Assembly (NCBI RefSeq): GCF_003640665.1
Contig: NZ_QQXL01000001.1
Span: 248,001 to 312,000 of the forward strand
DNA: 64,000 bases
Source of the DNA: Galactobacter caseinivorans
Lineage (GTDB): Bacteria; Actinomycetota; Actinomycetes; Actinomycetales; Micrococcaceae
Direction: 5' to 3'
Shown: one piece after another, positions 17,721 through 28,896 of the stretch
How the letters are laid out: every line of letters begins with the position of its first letter
How positions within the stretch are numbered: position 1 is the first letter of the stretch
Program-made: the position numbers and the translations under genes
The notes under the pieces: generated by a model
The model's input: the letters and a program-made list of their open reading frames with translations, nothing else
What the model was told of the DNA's origin: nothing
Database searches by the model: none

Positions 17721-17749
17721 ATCAGCACTCGCAGCACGTGAGTGCTGAT
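17721..17749 (+). promoter_or_regulatory. CIRCE operator 2 upstream of groES
   Basis: ATCAGCACTC-N9-GAGTGCTGAT, a perfect 10-bp inverted repeat with 9-bp spacer. It starts 47 bp after CIRCE 1 and sits at the predicted transcription start, so it would also form a hairpin at the 5' end of the mRNA. Confidence 0.93.
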
Positions 17750-17843
17750 CACCACCCCGCAGGCATCCGGATCGGCACCGCGACGACGACCCGGCCCGCA
17801 GGCGGTCCAGAATCATTAGGTCACGACAGAAGGAGAGAGCCGC

Positions 17844-18140
17844 ATGTCGGTCTCCATCAAGCCCCTCGAGGATCGCATCGTCATCCAGCAGCTCGAGGCC
17901 GAGCAGACCACCGCCTCAGGCCTGGTCATCCCGGACACCGCCAAGGAAAAGCCCCAGGAGGGCAAGGTTGTCGCCGTGGGCCCCGGTCGCATCGACGACA
18001 ACGGCAACCGCGTTCCGGTGGACGTCGCCGAAGGCGACGTGGTCATCTACTCCAAGTACGGCGGAACCGAGGTCAAGGTGGGCGGCCAGGAGTACCTGGT
18101 GCTCTCCGCCCGCGACGTCCTCGCCATCGTCGAGAAGTGA
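17844..18140 (+). CDS. groES: Co-chaperonin GroES
   Basis: The 98-residue GroES subunit; seven copies cap the GroEL chamber during folding. The start [20 protein letters not shown], the mobile loop region [19 protein letters not shown] and the end [15 protein letters not shown] are family-typical. AGAAGGAGAG provides a strong ribosome site before ATG 17844. The untranslated leader is about 120 bases and contains CIRCE 2. It is followed by groEL after 144 bp containing a hairpin. Confidence 0.98.
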   Translation: MSVSIKPLEDRIVIQQLEAEQTTASGLVIPDTAKEKPQEGKVVAVGPGRIDDNGNRVPVDVAEGDVVIYSKYGGTEVKVGGQEYLVLSARDVLAIVEK

Positions 18141-18146
18141 TCCTCG

Positions 18147-18188
18147 CGCCGTCGCCCCGTACCAGCCCAGCTGGGCGGGGCGACGGCG
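18147..18188 (+). terminator. Hairpin between groES and groEL (possible attenuator or processing site)
   Basis: A 12-bp perfect stem CGCCGTCGCCCC/GGGGCGACGGCG closes over an inner CCCAG/CTGGG stem. There is no U-tract, and groEL has no obvious promoter of its own, so partial termination or mRNA processing that sets the GroES:GroEL ratio is likelier than full termination. A second hairpin GCCTCAC/GTGAGGC lies at 18225-18244. Confidence 0.6.
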
Positions 18189-18272
18189 TCTGAGTGTGGC
18201 CCGCTCTCGCGGACCCGCTCTTTTGCCTCACCCCCGTGTGAGGCCCCTCATCTCAAGACTTCTTCACTGTAG

Positions 18273-19877
<1,605 letters not shown>

Positions 19878-19922
19878 TCCTCCCCTGACGTTCCCGGCCG
19901 CGCAGCTTGGCGTCGCCACCCC

Positions 19923-19960
19923 AACGCCGCCCTTCCCGCCTGTGCGGGGAGGGCGGCGTT
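19923..19960 (+). terminator. Terminator of groESL
   Basis: A 17-bp stem (AACGCCGCCC... paired to ...GGGCGGCGTT, one G-U pair) with loop CTGT, followed by GTTGTTGT. Confidence 0.85.
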
Positions 19961-20090
19961 GTTGTCGGCGCAGGTCCCGGGGCTGGCCCCCCGGCCGGCC
20001 CCAGCCGGCCCCCGGTCCAGCAGAAAAGGTCACGCTCAGGTAACATTGATGTGATCCAGCGGTCACCTCCCCGCCAGGAATCCCGAACTG

Positions 20091-22436
20091 ATGCCACACA
20101 ACATCACCCCCGCCCCTCAGCGTCAGGGCACGTCTGTGTCCGCGACCGGGGCCACTGCCGCCGCCGCTCAGGCGCCCCAGCGCTCCGGTTCCTTCCGCCG
20201 TGACCTGGCCGGCCTGCGGGGTGTGGCCGTGCTGCTGGTGGCGGTTTATCACATCTGGATTGGCAGGGTCTCCGGGGGAGTGGACGTCTTCCTCCTCATG
20301 TCCGCGTTCTTCTTGACCGGCGGCTGGGCCCGCTCGGTGGATCAGGGGGCGCCGCGGACCGTGGCCGGTTCGTGGTTGCGGCGCCTGCAGGGCCTGCTCC
20401 CCGCCGCCGTGCTGACCTTGGTGGTGACGGTGTGCGTCACCCTGCTGCTGCAGCCGGCCACCCGGTGGGCGGAGTTCATGACGCAGGCGTGGGCCTCGCT
20501 TGGCTACACGCAAAACCAGCACCTGGCCGCCGCCTCCGTTGATTACTACAACGCGGATCATTCCTCCGCGAGCCCCTTGCAGCACTTCTGGTCCCTCTCC
20601 GTGCAGGGGCAGGTGTTTGTGCTGTGGCCGCTCCTGCTGGCCGGCGGCGCGCTGCTGGCTCGCGGGCTCAGCGCCCTTGCCGCCCGCCGTGGGCGCGGCC
20701 CCATCGGCTTCCGGGCCGTCATGATCGTGGTGTTCCTGCTGGTGGGCGGCGCCTCCCTGGCCTACTCGGTCCAGTTCACGCAGTCCCACCAGGCGCAGGC
20801 CTACTTCTCCACGCAGGCCCGCCTGTGGGAGTTTGCGCTCGGCTCCCTCCTGGCCCTCTCGGTGGACCGCATCCCTGCCCTTCCGCGCCTGCTCTCCCGC
20901 GCGCTGGGCTGGCTCGGGATGGCCGCGCTGCTCAGCTGCGGCGTGCTGCTCAACGTCGAGGGCCAGTTCCCTGGCTACGCGGCCCTATGGCCCACCCTCG
21001 CCGCGGCCGCGATCATCGTGGCCGGCACCGGGGAGCGCCCACTCACGCGGGCCGACGTCGGTTGGTGGCTATCGCGCCGACCCGCCACCTGGCTCGGGTC
21101 CATCTCCTACCCGCTCTACCTGTGGCACTGGCCGGTCCTTGTCCTCAGCCTCTACCTGCTTGGACAGGAGCGCCCCACCTTCTGGCAGGGAGCCCTGATG
21201 CTGCTTGGTGCCATGCTGCTGGCCTGGCTGACGCACCGCTACGTGGAGGCGCCGGCTACCCGGTGGGCCGCTGCCCGACGCCGCTCGGTCACCACCGCGC
21301 GCGCCTCGCGTTCCGCAGACGCTCACGAACCCAAAGAATCCAAAGAACCCCGCCAGCACCGGGTACCCCGCCTGCCCCGCCTGCCCCGCCTTCTCCGCCT
21401 GCCCCGGCAAACCGCCGCCCTGGCTGGGGCGCTCCCACGCGTCGTCGGGCGCTACAGCGGTGCCTTCCAGCGCAATGCCCGCAGCGCGGCCGTGGTCCTG
21501 ATCAGCCTGGCGGCCGTCTTGCCGCTGGCCGTCTGGCAGAGCGCCCTGACCTCGCAGGAGCGCGCCGCGGCCGTGCAGCCGGAGCGCGATAATCCGGGAG
21601 CCGCCAGCCTGGAGAGTGACTTTGTGGATGAGAGTGATCCCTCCTCCATCGCGCTGCCGCTGGCCAGCCAAGTCAAGAACGACTGGGCCACGCCGGGGGA
21701 GGCGTGCACGGGGGACTGGGTTCCGGATAACCCCGCCAACGAGTTCTGCCTGCAGGGTGGGAACCCGGAGGCCAAGAAGACCGTGGTGATGGTGGGGGAT
21801 TCGCACGCACAGCAGTGGTCCCCGGCGCTGGACGCCGCAGCAAACCACAGCGACCTGCGGTGGGTCATGGTCTACCGGCCCGGGTGCCGCTACGGCGACC
21901 TGCCCAATGAGGCGGAGCATGTGGACTGCCAGAATCACAACGCCGCCGCCAAGGACTACGTGCTGGACCGGGCCGCCTCCATCGACGCCGTGCTGGTGGT
22001 CGGGACCCGCACCACCGAGCCGGCCACGGCGGGGGAGGTGGCACCGCAGGAGGTGGTCGTGGACGGGCTCCGCGCGGCCCTTGCCCCGTGGGCCAAGGCC
22101 GGCCTGCCCATCGTGGCGATCCGTGACACCCCGCGGCAGGCCTTTGATGTGGCGGACTGCCAAGCCACGCTGACCACCTCGGTCCAGGATTGTGAGGGGC
22201 GCCTGGAGGACCTGGTGGCACCGAGCAACCCGGCGCTGGAACTGAGCAGCGGGCCGGACCGGATCCCGGGCGTGCGCACCATGGACCTGAACGACGTGGT
22301 CTGCCCCCAGGGCACCTGCCCGCCCGTGATCGGCAACGTGAATGTGTGGATCGATAACTCACACCTCACCGCGAAGTTCTCCTCCACCACAGGCGCCGCC
22401 TTCGATCGCAGGATGAAGACCGCGCTGGGATGGTAG
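20091..22436 (+). CDS. OafA/YrhL-type membrane acyltransferase with C-terminal SGNH domain
   Basis: A 781-residue envelope O-acyltransferase. Residues about 30-380 form the acyltransferase-3 membrane domain with some ten hydrophobic segments; it starts RRDLAGLRGVAVLLVAVYHIW and holds the conserved His in VYHIW, SGGVDVFLLMSAFFLTG and YPLYLWHWPVLVL. After a Pro/Arg-rich linker (LPRLPRLLRLPR) and another membrane segment, residues about 500-781 form an extracellular SGNH domain: VMVGDSHAQQWSPAL carries the Ser (GDSH) and WIDNSHLT the His of the DxxH motif. Such proteins O-acetylate peptidoglycan, wall polymers or glycans; the substrate here is unknown. Upstream TAACAT (20041-20046) may be the -10, with AGGA before the ATG. 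Confidence 0.88.
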   Translation: MPHNITPAPQRQGTSVSATGATAAAAQAPQRSGSFRRDLAGLRGVAVLLVAVYHIWIGRVSGGVDVFLLMSAFFLTGGWARSVDQGAPRTVAGSWLRRLQGLLPAAVLTLVVTVCVTLLLQPATRWAEFMTQAWASLGYTQNQHLAAASVDYYNADHSSASPLQHFWSLSVQGQVFVLWPLLLAGGALLARGLSALAARRGRGPIGFRAVMIVVFLLVGGASLAYSVQFTQSHQAQAYFSTQARLWEFALGSLLALSVDRIPALPRLLSRALGWLGMAALLSCGVLLNVEGQFPGYAALWPTLAAAAIIVAGTGERPLTRADVGWWLSRRPATWLGSISYPLYLWHWPVLVLSLYLLGQERPTFWQGALMLLGAMLLAWLTHRYVEAPATRWAAARRRSVTTARASRSADAHEPKESKEPRQHRVPRLPRLPRLLRLPRQTAALAGALPRVVGRYSGAFQRNARSAAVVLISLAAVLPLAVWQSALTSQERAAAVQPERDNPGAASLESDFVDESDPSSIALPLASQVKNDWATPGEACTGDWVPDNPANEFCLQGGNPEAKKTVVMVGDSHAQQWSPALDAAANHSDLRWVMVYRPGCRYGDLPNEAEHVDCQNHNAAAKDYVLDRAASIDAVLVVGTRTTEPATAGEVAPQEVVVDGLRAALAPWAKAGLPIVAIRDTPRQAFDVADCQATLTTSVQDCEGRLEDLVAPSNPALELSSGPDRIPGVRTMDLNDVVCPQGTCPPVIGNVNVWIDNSHLTAKFSSTTGAAFDRRMKTALGW

Positions 22437-22495
22437 GCACGCAAGGTTGCGAAGCCCGCAAGGTTGCTGGGCCCGCAAGCTGGCATCGCGGGTGA

Positions 22496-24115
<1,620 letters not shown>

Positions 24116-24140
24116 GGCTGACGCAGCATCAACCTCTAGG

Positions 24141-24198
24141 GCCCGACGGCGGCCCGGAACCTTTCGCAGGAAAGGTTCCGGGCCGCCGTCGGGCGTTT
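24141..24198 (+). terminator. Terminator of guaB
   Basis: A perfect 25-bp inverted repeat (outer arm GCCCGACGGCGGCCCGG, loop GCAG) ending in GTTTTC. It is one of the two longest terminator stems in the window. Confidence 0.95.
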
Positions 24199-24283
24199 TC
24201 TGCCGTGCACGCCTTCCCGCGCCCGGCTGCCTTCCCCCGCCCGGCCGGGAGACGCGAGTGGGGGAGTGGGCCCCCGGGATTGG

Positions 24284-24295
24284 TAGGGTGGCCCG
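24284..24295 (+). promoter_or_regulatory. Leaderless -10 element of guaB3
   Basis: TAGGGT at 24284-24289, 6 bases, GTG 24296. Confidence 0.65.
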
Positions 24296-25444
24296 GTGAG
24301 TAATGACATCGAGATTGGCCGGTTCAAGCGCGCCCGCCAGGCGTATTCGCTGGACGACGTGGCAATTGTCCCCTCCCGCCGCACCCGCGATCCCCAGGAC
24401 GTGTCCACGTCCTGGCAGATTGACGCGTACTCCTTTGACACCCCGTTCATCGCCGCCCCGATGGACTCCGTGATGTCACCGGACACCGCGATTGAGCTGG
24501 GGCGCCAGGGCGGCGTGGGCGTGCTGAATCTCGAGGGCGTCTGGACCCGTTATGAGGATCCGGAGAAGGTCCTCACCGAGATTGCCTCGCTGGAGAGCGC
24601 CACCGAGCACGGCACGGACCCCCGGGTCACCCGCCGCCTGCAGGAGTTGCTCGCCGCGCCCATTCAGCCAGAGCTGATCAAGGCCCGCCTGGAGCAGATC
24701 CGCGAGGCCGGCGTGGTGGTGGCCGGTTCGCTGACCCCGCAGCGCACGCAGGAGCACTACAAGACGGTGCTGGAGGCCGGCGTGGAGCTCTTTGTCATCC
24801 GCGGCACCACGGTCTCCGCCGAGCACGTCTCGGAGCGCCACGAGCCCCTGAACCTGAAGAAGTTCATCTACGAACTTGACGTCCCCGTGATCGTCGGCGG
24901 CGCCGCCGGATACACCCCCGCACTGCACCTGATGCGCACCGGAGCGGCCGGCGTGCTGGTCGGTTTTGGTGGCGGCGCCACCGGGACCACCCGCCGCGCC
25001 ATGGGCATTCACGTCCCCATGGCCACCGCCATCGCGGACGTCGCGGCCGCGCGCAGCGACTACCTGGATGAGTCCGGCGGGCGCTACGTGCACGTCATTG
25101 CCGACGGCGGCGTGTCCACCTCCGGTGACATCGTCAAGGCCATGGCGCTGGGCGCAGATGCGGTGATGTTGGGCACGGCCCTGGCTCGCGCCGAGGAGGC
25201 CCCGGGCCGCGGCTGGCACTGGGGCATGGAGGCCGCCCACGATTCGGTGCCGCGCGGCGACCGCGTCAGGGTCGGCACCGTCGGCCCCATGTCGCAGGTG
25301 CTGCACGGGCCCTCACACCACACCAACGGCACCTCCAACCTGGTGGGCATGCTGCGCAAGTCCATGGCCACCACCGGCTATGTGGACCTGAAGTCCTTCC
25401 AGAAGGTGGACATGATCCTGGCGCCGTACCAAGCCGGCTCCTGA
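24296..25444 (+). CDS. guaB3: GuaB3-family IMP dehydrogenase-related protein
   Basis: A 382-residue paralogue of IMP dehydrogenase without CBS domains. The N-terminus EIGRFKRARQAYSLDDVAIVPSRRTRDP is characteristic of GuaB3, found beside guaB in Actinobacteria. At the equivalent of the catalytic loop it reads VGFGGGATGTTRRAMG, lacking the Cys of GuaB, so ordinary IMP oxidation by that mechanism is not expected. Some GuaB3 proteins have been reported to act on guanine nucleotides; the activity here is not established. It has its own leaderless promoter and terminator. Confidence 0.92.
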   Translation: MSNDIEIGRFKRARQAYSLDDVAIVPSRRTRDPQDVSTSWQIDAYSFDTPFIAAPMDSVMSPDTAIELGRQGGVGVLNLEGVWTRYEDPEKVLTEIASLESATEHGTDPRVTRRLQELLAAPIQPELIKARLEQIREAGVVVAGSLTPQRTQEHYKTVLEAGVELFVIRGTTVSAEHVSERHEPLNLKKFIYELDVPVIVGGAAGYTPALHLMRTGAAGVLVGFGGGATGTTRRAMGIHVPMATAIADVAAARSDYLDESGGRYVHVIADGGVSTSGDIVKAMALGADAVMLGTALARAEEAPGRGWHWGMEAAHDSVPRGDRVRVGTVGPMSQVLHGPSHHTNGTSNLVGMLRKSMATTGYVDLKSFQKVDMILAPYQAGS

Positions 25445-25457
25445 CACCCCATGCCTC

Positions 25458-25489
25458 GGACCGCCACCCCCTTGAGGGGGTGGCGGTCC
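25458..25489 (+). terminator. Terminator of guaB3
   Basis: A perfect 14-bp stem GGACCGCCACCCCC with loop TTGA. Confidence 0.88.
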
Positions 25490-25565
25490 GCTGTTGTGGC
25501 GGGGCGGTGACGCGGGGATGCTGGGCATCACGTGGGCGCTGGTTAGTCCCGTTCTCTATGGGCCG

Positions 25566-25578
25566 TAGAATAAGCACT
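25566..25578 (+). promoter_or_regulatory. Leaderless -10 element of the SURF1 gene
   Basis: TAGAAT at 25566-25571, 7 bases, GTG 25579. It selects this start over one 99 bases upstream that would lie in the guaB3 terminator. Confidence 0.7.
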
Positions 25579-26502
25579 GTGCTGAAGACCGCCCTCAAGC
25601 CCAAATGGATCGGCACCCTCCTGGGGTGTCTGATTGCGGCGACGCTCTTTGTTTTGCTGAGCCAATGGCAATTTGGCCAGTCCACGGAGAAGGCCCCGAC
25701 CACCTCCGGCAAGACGGAGAACGCCGTCCCGCTGACCTCACACTTCCAGCCCGGGCGTGACATGTTTGCGCCGGACGCGGACCAGATTGTCACCGCCAAG
25801 GGCCGTTTCGTTGAGGGCTCCGCCCTCCTGGTGAACCGTCTCAAGGACGGGGCGGAGGGCTACTGGGTGGTCGCCGCTTTCCTGCCCGACGGCGCCCCGG
25901 AGGGCAACGTGATCCCGGTGGCTCGCGGGTGGCAACAGGAAGCAACGGCTCCGCAGGCACTGCCCACCGGCAGCGTTGAGCTGCGGGGGCGCCTGCTGCC
26001 AAGCGAGGCCCCGACGGCCGGCCCAAGCAGCGAAGGGAAGGGCCTGAAGGACCTTTCCGCAGCCCGCCTGGCCAACGTCTGGGATCGGGACAGCTACGAC
26101 GGGTTCATTGCCATCTTTGACGCGACCTCCGCCGGCGCAGATGTGGGCGCCGCCAGCGCAGGGCTTGAGCCCATCTGGGTTGGCCCGCAGCCAGAAGAGG
26201 ACAAGGTCAACTGGCTCAACATCTTCTACGGCGTCGAATGGGTCGTCTTCGCCGGATTTGCCTTCTTCATCTGGTGGCGGCTGGTCAAGGATGACATGGT
26301 CCGCGACCAGGAATACCAGACCGAGTTGGAGGCGTGGAAGGCCCGCCAGGCCGTCCGCGCCGCGCAGGCGGCAGGCGAGCACACGGCGTCGGGCACAGAA
26401 CCCGCCGCAACGCACGCCACCCAGCCCGCCGCAACACCCCAGAACCACACCAGTGACCAGGCCGCCAACGAGCGGCCCAGCCGGAAGGACCCGCACGCAT
26501 GA
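25579..26502 (+). CDS. SURF1-family cytochrome oxidase assembly protein
   Basis: SURF1 proteins assist haem a3 insertion into cytochrome c oxidase at the membrane. This 307-residue protein has one transmembrane helix near the start (WIGTLLGCLIAATLFVLLSQ, ending in the typical WQF) and one near residue 220 (WVVFAGFAFFIWWRLV). Between them is the extracytoplasmic domain with GSALLVNRLKDGAEGYWVV and VIPVARGW. After the second helix an Ala/Thr/Pro-rich cytosolic tail of about 70 residues is added. The stop overlaps the DUF3817 gene by 4 bases (ATGA). It belongs with aerobic respiration and lies between guaB3 and guaA, a conserved actinobacterial order. Confidence 0.9.
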   Translation: MLKTALKPKWIGTLLGCLIAATLFVLLSQWQFGQSTEKAPTTSGKTENAVPLTSHFQPGRDMFAPDADQIVTAKGRFVEGSALLVNRLKDGAEGYWVVAAFLPDGAPEGNVIPVARGWQQEATAPQALPTGSVELRGRLLPSEAPTAGPSSEGKGLKDLSAARLANVWDRDSYDGFIAIFDATSAGADVGAASAGLEPIWVGPQPEEDKVNWLNIFYGVEWVVFAGFAFFIWWRLVKDDMVRDQEYQTELEAWKARQAVRAAQAAGEHTASGTEPAATHATQPAATPQNHTSDQAANERPSRKDPHA

Positions 26503-27002
26503 GCCAGCCCGCCCAGGACCCAGCAGCCATGCCGGCTCCAGAGGATGACCCCATGCCCACGCGCAAGCGCACCTTCGCTGGCACCCGCCAGCAAATCAAG
26601 GCGGCCGCGGGCTTCTACAAGGTGGCCTCCTACATCACCGGCGTGATGCTGCTGCTCTTGGTGGTGGAAATGGTGCTCAAGTACGGCTTCAAGCTCGTGG
26701 CCTACGCGGGCGGAACCACCCTTAGCGGCGGCAGCAATGTGTTCACGCTGGTCCAGGAGGGGCAGGTGGTGGGCGGCTTCAACGTCTCCATCGCCGTGCT
26801 GATTGCCCACGGCTGGTTGTACGTGGTGTACCTGCTGGCCGTGTTCATCCTGTGGTCGCGCATGCGCTGGAGCCTGGGGCAGTTCATCGCGATTGCGTTG
26901 GGTGGCGTGGTGCCCTTCCTCTCCTTCATCATGGAGGCCAAGGTGCACAAGCAGGTCCAGGAGGACCTGGCGCAGAATCCTGAGGCCATCCGGCGGTACT
27001 GA
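26499..27002 (+). CDS. DUF3817-family integral membrane protein
   Basis: A 167-residue membrane protein coupled to the SURF1 gene. Three hydrophobic segments are clear: [42 protein letters not shown] and [20 protein letters not shown]. The spacing and the ending [17 protein letters not shown] fit DUF3817, a small family common beside guaA in Actinobacteria. A 30-residue charged cytosolic N-terminus precedes the first helix. Function is unknown; coupling to SURF1 suggests a membrane or respiratory role, which is inference. Confidence 0.87.
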   Translation: MSQPAQDPAAMPAPEDDPMPTRKRTFAGTRQQIKAAAGFYKVASYITGVMLLLLVVEMVLKYGFKLVAYAGGTTLSGGSNVFTLVQEGQVVGGFNVSIAVLIAHGWLYVVYLLAVFILWSRMRWSLGQFIAIALGGVVPFLSFIMEAKVHKQVQEDLAQNPEAIRRY

Positions 27003-27072
27003 GGCCGGTCCTGACCGGTGCCGCCAGCGGTGGCGCCGATCACCACACTCTTTTCCCTGAACGACTCTCCGA

Positions 27073-27085
27073 TAGGCTTGGGCCC
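27073..27085 (+). promoter_or_regulatory. Leaderless -10 element of guaA
   Basis: TAGGCT at 27073-27078, 7 bases, GTG 27086. Confidence 0.65.
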
Positions 27086-28669
27086 GTGACTGACACCCCC
27101 TCCACTTCAGAGCAGCGCCCGGTTCTTGTAGTCGACTACGGCGCGCAGTATGCCCAGTTGATCGCCCGCCGCGTGCGCGAGGCAAACATCTACTCCGAGA
27201 TCGTCCCTCACACGGCGAGCACCGAGCAGATCCTGGCCAAGAACCCGGCCGCGATCATCCTCTCCGGTGGTCCCTCCTCCGTGTATGCAGAGGGCGCACC
27301 GGTCGTGGGCGCGGACCTGTTCCGCGCCGGCGTCCCGACCCTGGGCATTTGCTACGGCTTCCAGGCCATGGCCAACGCCCTGGGCGGCGTGGTCGCAGAG
27401 ACCGGCCTGCGTGAGTACGGCTCCACCCCGGTGGCCGCAACCGGCCAGATCAGCACCCTGCTGGACGGCGTGCCGGCAGAGCAGCTCACCTGGATGAGCC
27501 ACGGCGACTCGGTCTCCCAGGCGCCGGAGGGCTTCACGGTCCTGGCCACGTCTGAGGGCGCCCCCGTGGCTGCCTTCGCGGATGAGGAGAACCACCTCTA
27601 CGGCGTGCAGTGGCACCCCGAGGTGAAGCACTCCACCTTTGGCCAGAAGATCCTGGAGAACTTCCTCTACCAGGGCGCGGGGCTCACCCCCACCTGGACC
27701 GCGGGCAACATCGTGGACGAGCAGGTAGCCCGGATCCGCGAGCAGGTGGGCAACAAGCGCGCCATCTGCGCCCTCTCCGGCGGAGTGGATTCCGCCGTAG
27801 CCGCCGCCCTGGTGCAGCGCGCCATCGGCGATCAGCTCACCTGCGTGTACGTGGATCACGGCCTGATGCGTCAGGACGAGTCGGCAGAGATTGAGAAGGC
27901 CTTTGGCGCCTCCACCGGCGGAGCCAAGCTCATGGTCGTGGACGCCGCGGAGCTCTTCCTGGGCAAGCTCGCCGGCGTCACCGACCCGGAGACCAAGCGC
28001 AAGATCATCGGTGAGCAGTTCATCCGCACCTTTGAGCGGGCGCAGGCAGAGATCATTGCCTCCTCCGAGGGCGAGGACGTGGCGTTCCTGGTGCAGGGCA
28101 CCCTGTACCCGGACGTCGTGGAGTCCGGCGGCGGCGAGGGTACCGCCAACATCAAGAGCCACCACAACGTGGGTGGGCTCCCGGATGACATCGAGTTTGA
28201 ACTGGTGGAGCCGCTGCGCGCGCTCTTCAAGGACGAGGTGCGTGCCGTGGGCACCGCCCTTGGCCTGCCGGATGAGATTGTGCACCGCCAGCCCTTCCCG
28301 GGCCCCGGTCTCGGCATCCGCATCATCGGCGAGGTCACCAAGGATCGCCTTGACCTGCTGCGCAAGGCGGACGCCATCGCCCGCGCGGAGCTGACCGCTG
28401 CCGGGCTGAACCGCCAGGTGTGGCAGATGCCCGTGGTGCTCTTGGCGGACGTGCGCTCGGTCGGCGTCCAGGGGGATCACCGCACCTACGGTCACCCCGT
28501 GGTGCTGCGGCCCGTCTCCTCTGAGGACGCCATGACCGCGGACTGGTCGCGCCTGCCGTATGAGCTGCTCTCCAAGATCTCCAACCGCATCACCAACGAG
28601 GTGGACGGGGTCAACCGCGTGGTGCTGGACGTGACCAGCAAGCCGCCGGGAACCATCGAGTGGGAGTGA
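27086..28669 (+). CDS. guaA: GMP synthase (glutamine-hydrolysing)
   Basis: GuaA aminates XMP to GMP using glutamine and ATP, completing the guanine branch begun by guaB. The 527-residue protein has a class I amidotransferase domain (Cys in [15 protein letters not shown], His/Glu in [12 protein letters not shown]), the ATP pyrophosphatase P-loop [15 protein letters not shown] near residue 230, and the dimerisation domain with [14 protein letters not shown] and the end KPPGTIEWE. All catalytic residues are present. It has its own leaderless promoter and a terminator. Confidence 0.98.
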   Translation: MTDTPSTSEQRPVLVVDYGAQYAQLIARRVREANIYSEIVPHTASTEQILAKNPAAIILSGGPSSVYAEGAPVVGADLFRAGVPTLGICYGFQAMANALGGVVAETGLREYGSTPVAATGQISTLLDGVPAEQLTWMSHGDSVSQAPEGFTVLATSEGAPVAAFADEENHLYGVQWHPEVKHSTFGQKILENFLYQGAGLTPTWTAGNIVDEQVARIREQVGNKRAICALSGGVDSAVAAALVQRAIGDQLTCVYVDHGLMRQDESAEIEKAFGASTGGAKLMVVDAAELFLGKLAGVTDPETKRKIIGEQFIRTFERAQAEIIASSEGEDVAFLVQGTLYPDVVESGGGEGTANIKSHHNVGGLPDDIEFELVEPLRALFKDEVRAVGTALGLPDEIVHRQPFPGPGLGIRIIGEVTKDRLDLLRKADAIARAELTAAGLNRQVWQMPVVLLADVRSVGVQGDHRTYGHPVVLRPVSSEDAMTADWSRLPYELLSKISNRITNEVDGVNRVVLDVTSKPPGTIEWE

Positions 28670-28680
28670 CCCGCTGAGCT

Positions 28681-28718
28681 GGCCCCGATCGAGACGCTGC
28701 CGCGTCCCGGTCGGGGCC
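28681..28718 (+). terminator. Terminator of guaA
   Basis: A 16-bp stem GGCCCCGATCGAGACG paired to CGTCCCGGTCGGGGCC with two imperfect pairs and a 6-base loop. Confidence 0.75.
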
Positions 28719-28896
28719 GCTGAGTTTGTGCGGGGGCGCTGTGTTCTTCAGCGTCCCGGGCAGTGATGCCGGGCCCATTTCACGCGGTTTGCGGCGTGTG
28801 AGGCCTCGCCTGCCGGGCTGGCCCGGCGGGAGCAACTACCGTTAAAAATTGATGCCGGGCATGCCCCTCGCCCGGCGCAGAGGGACGAGGAGAGAC

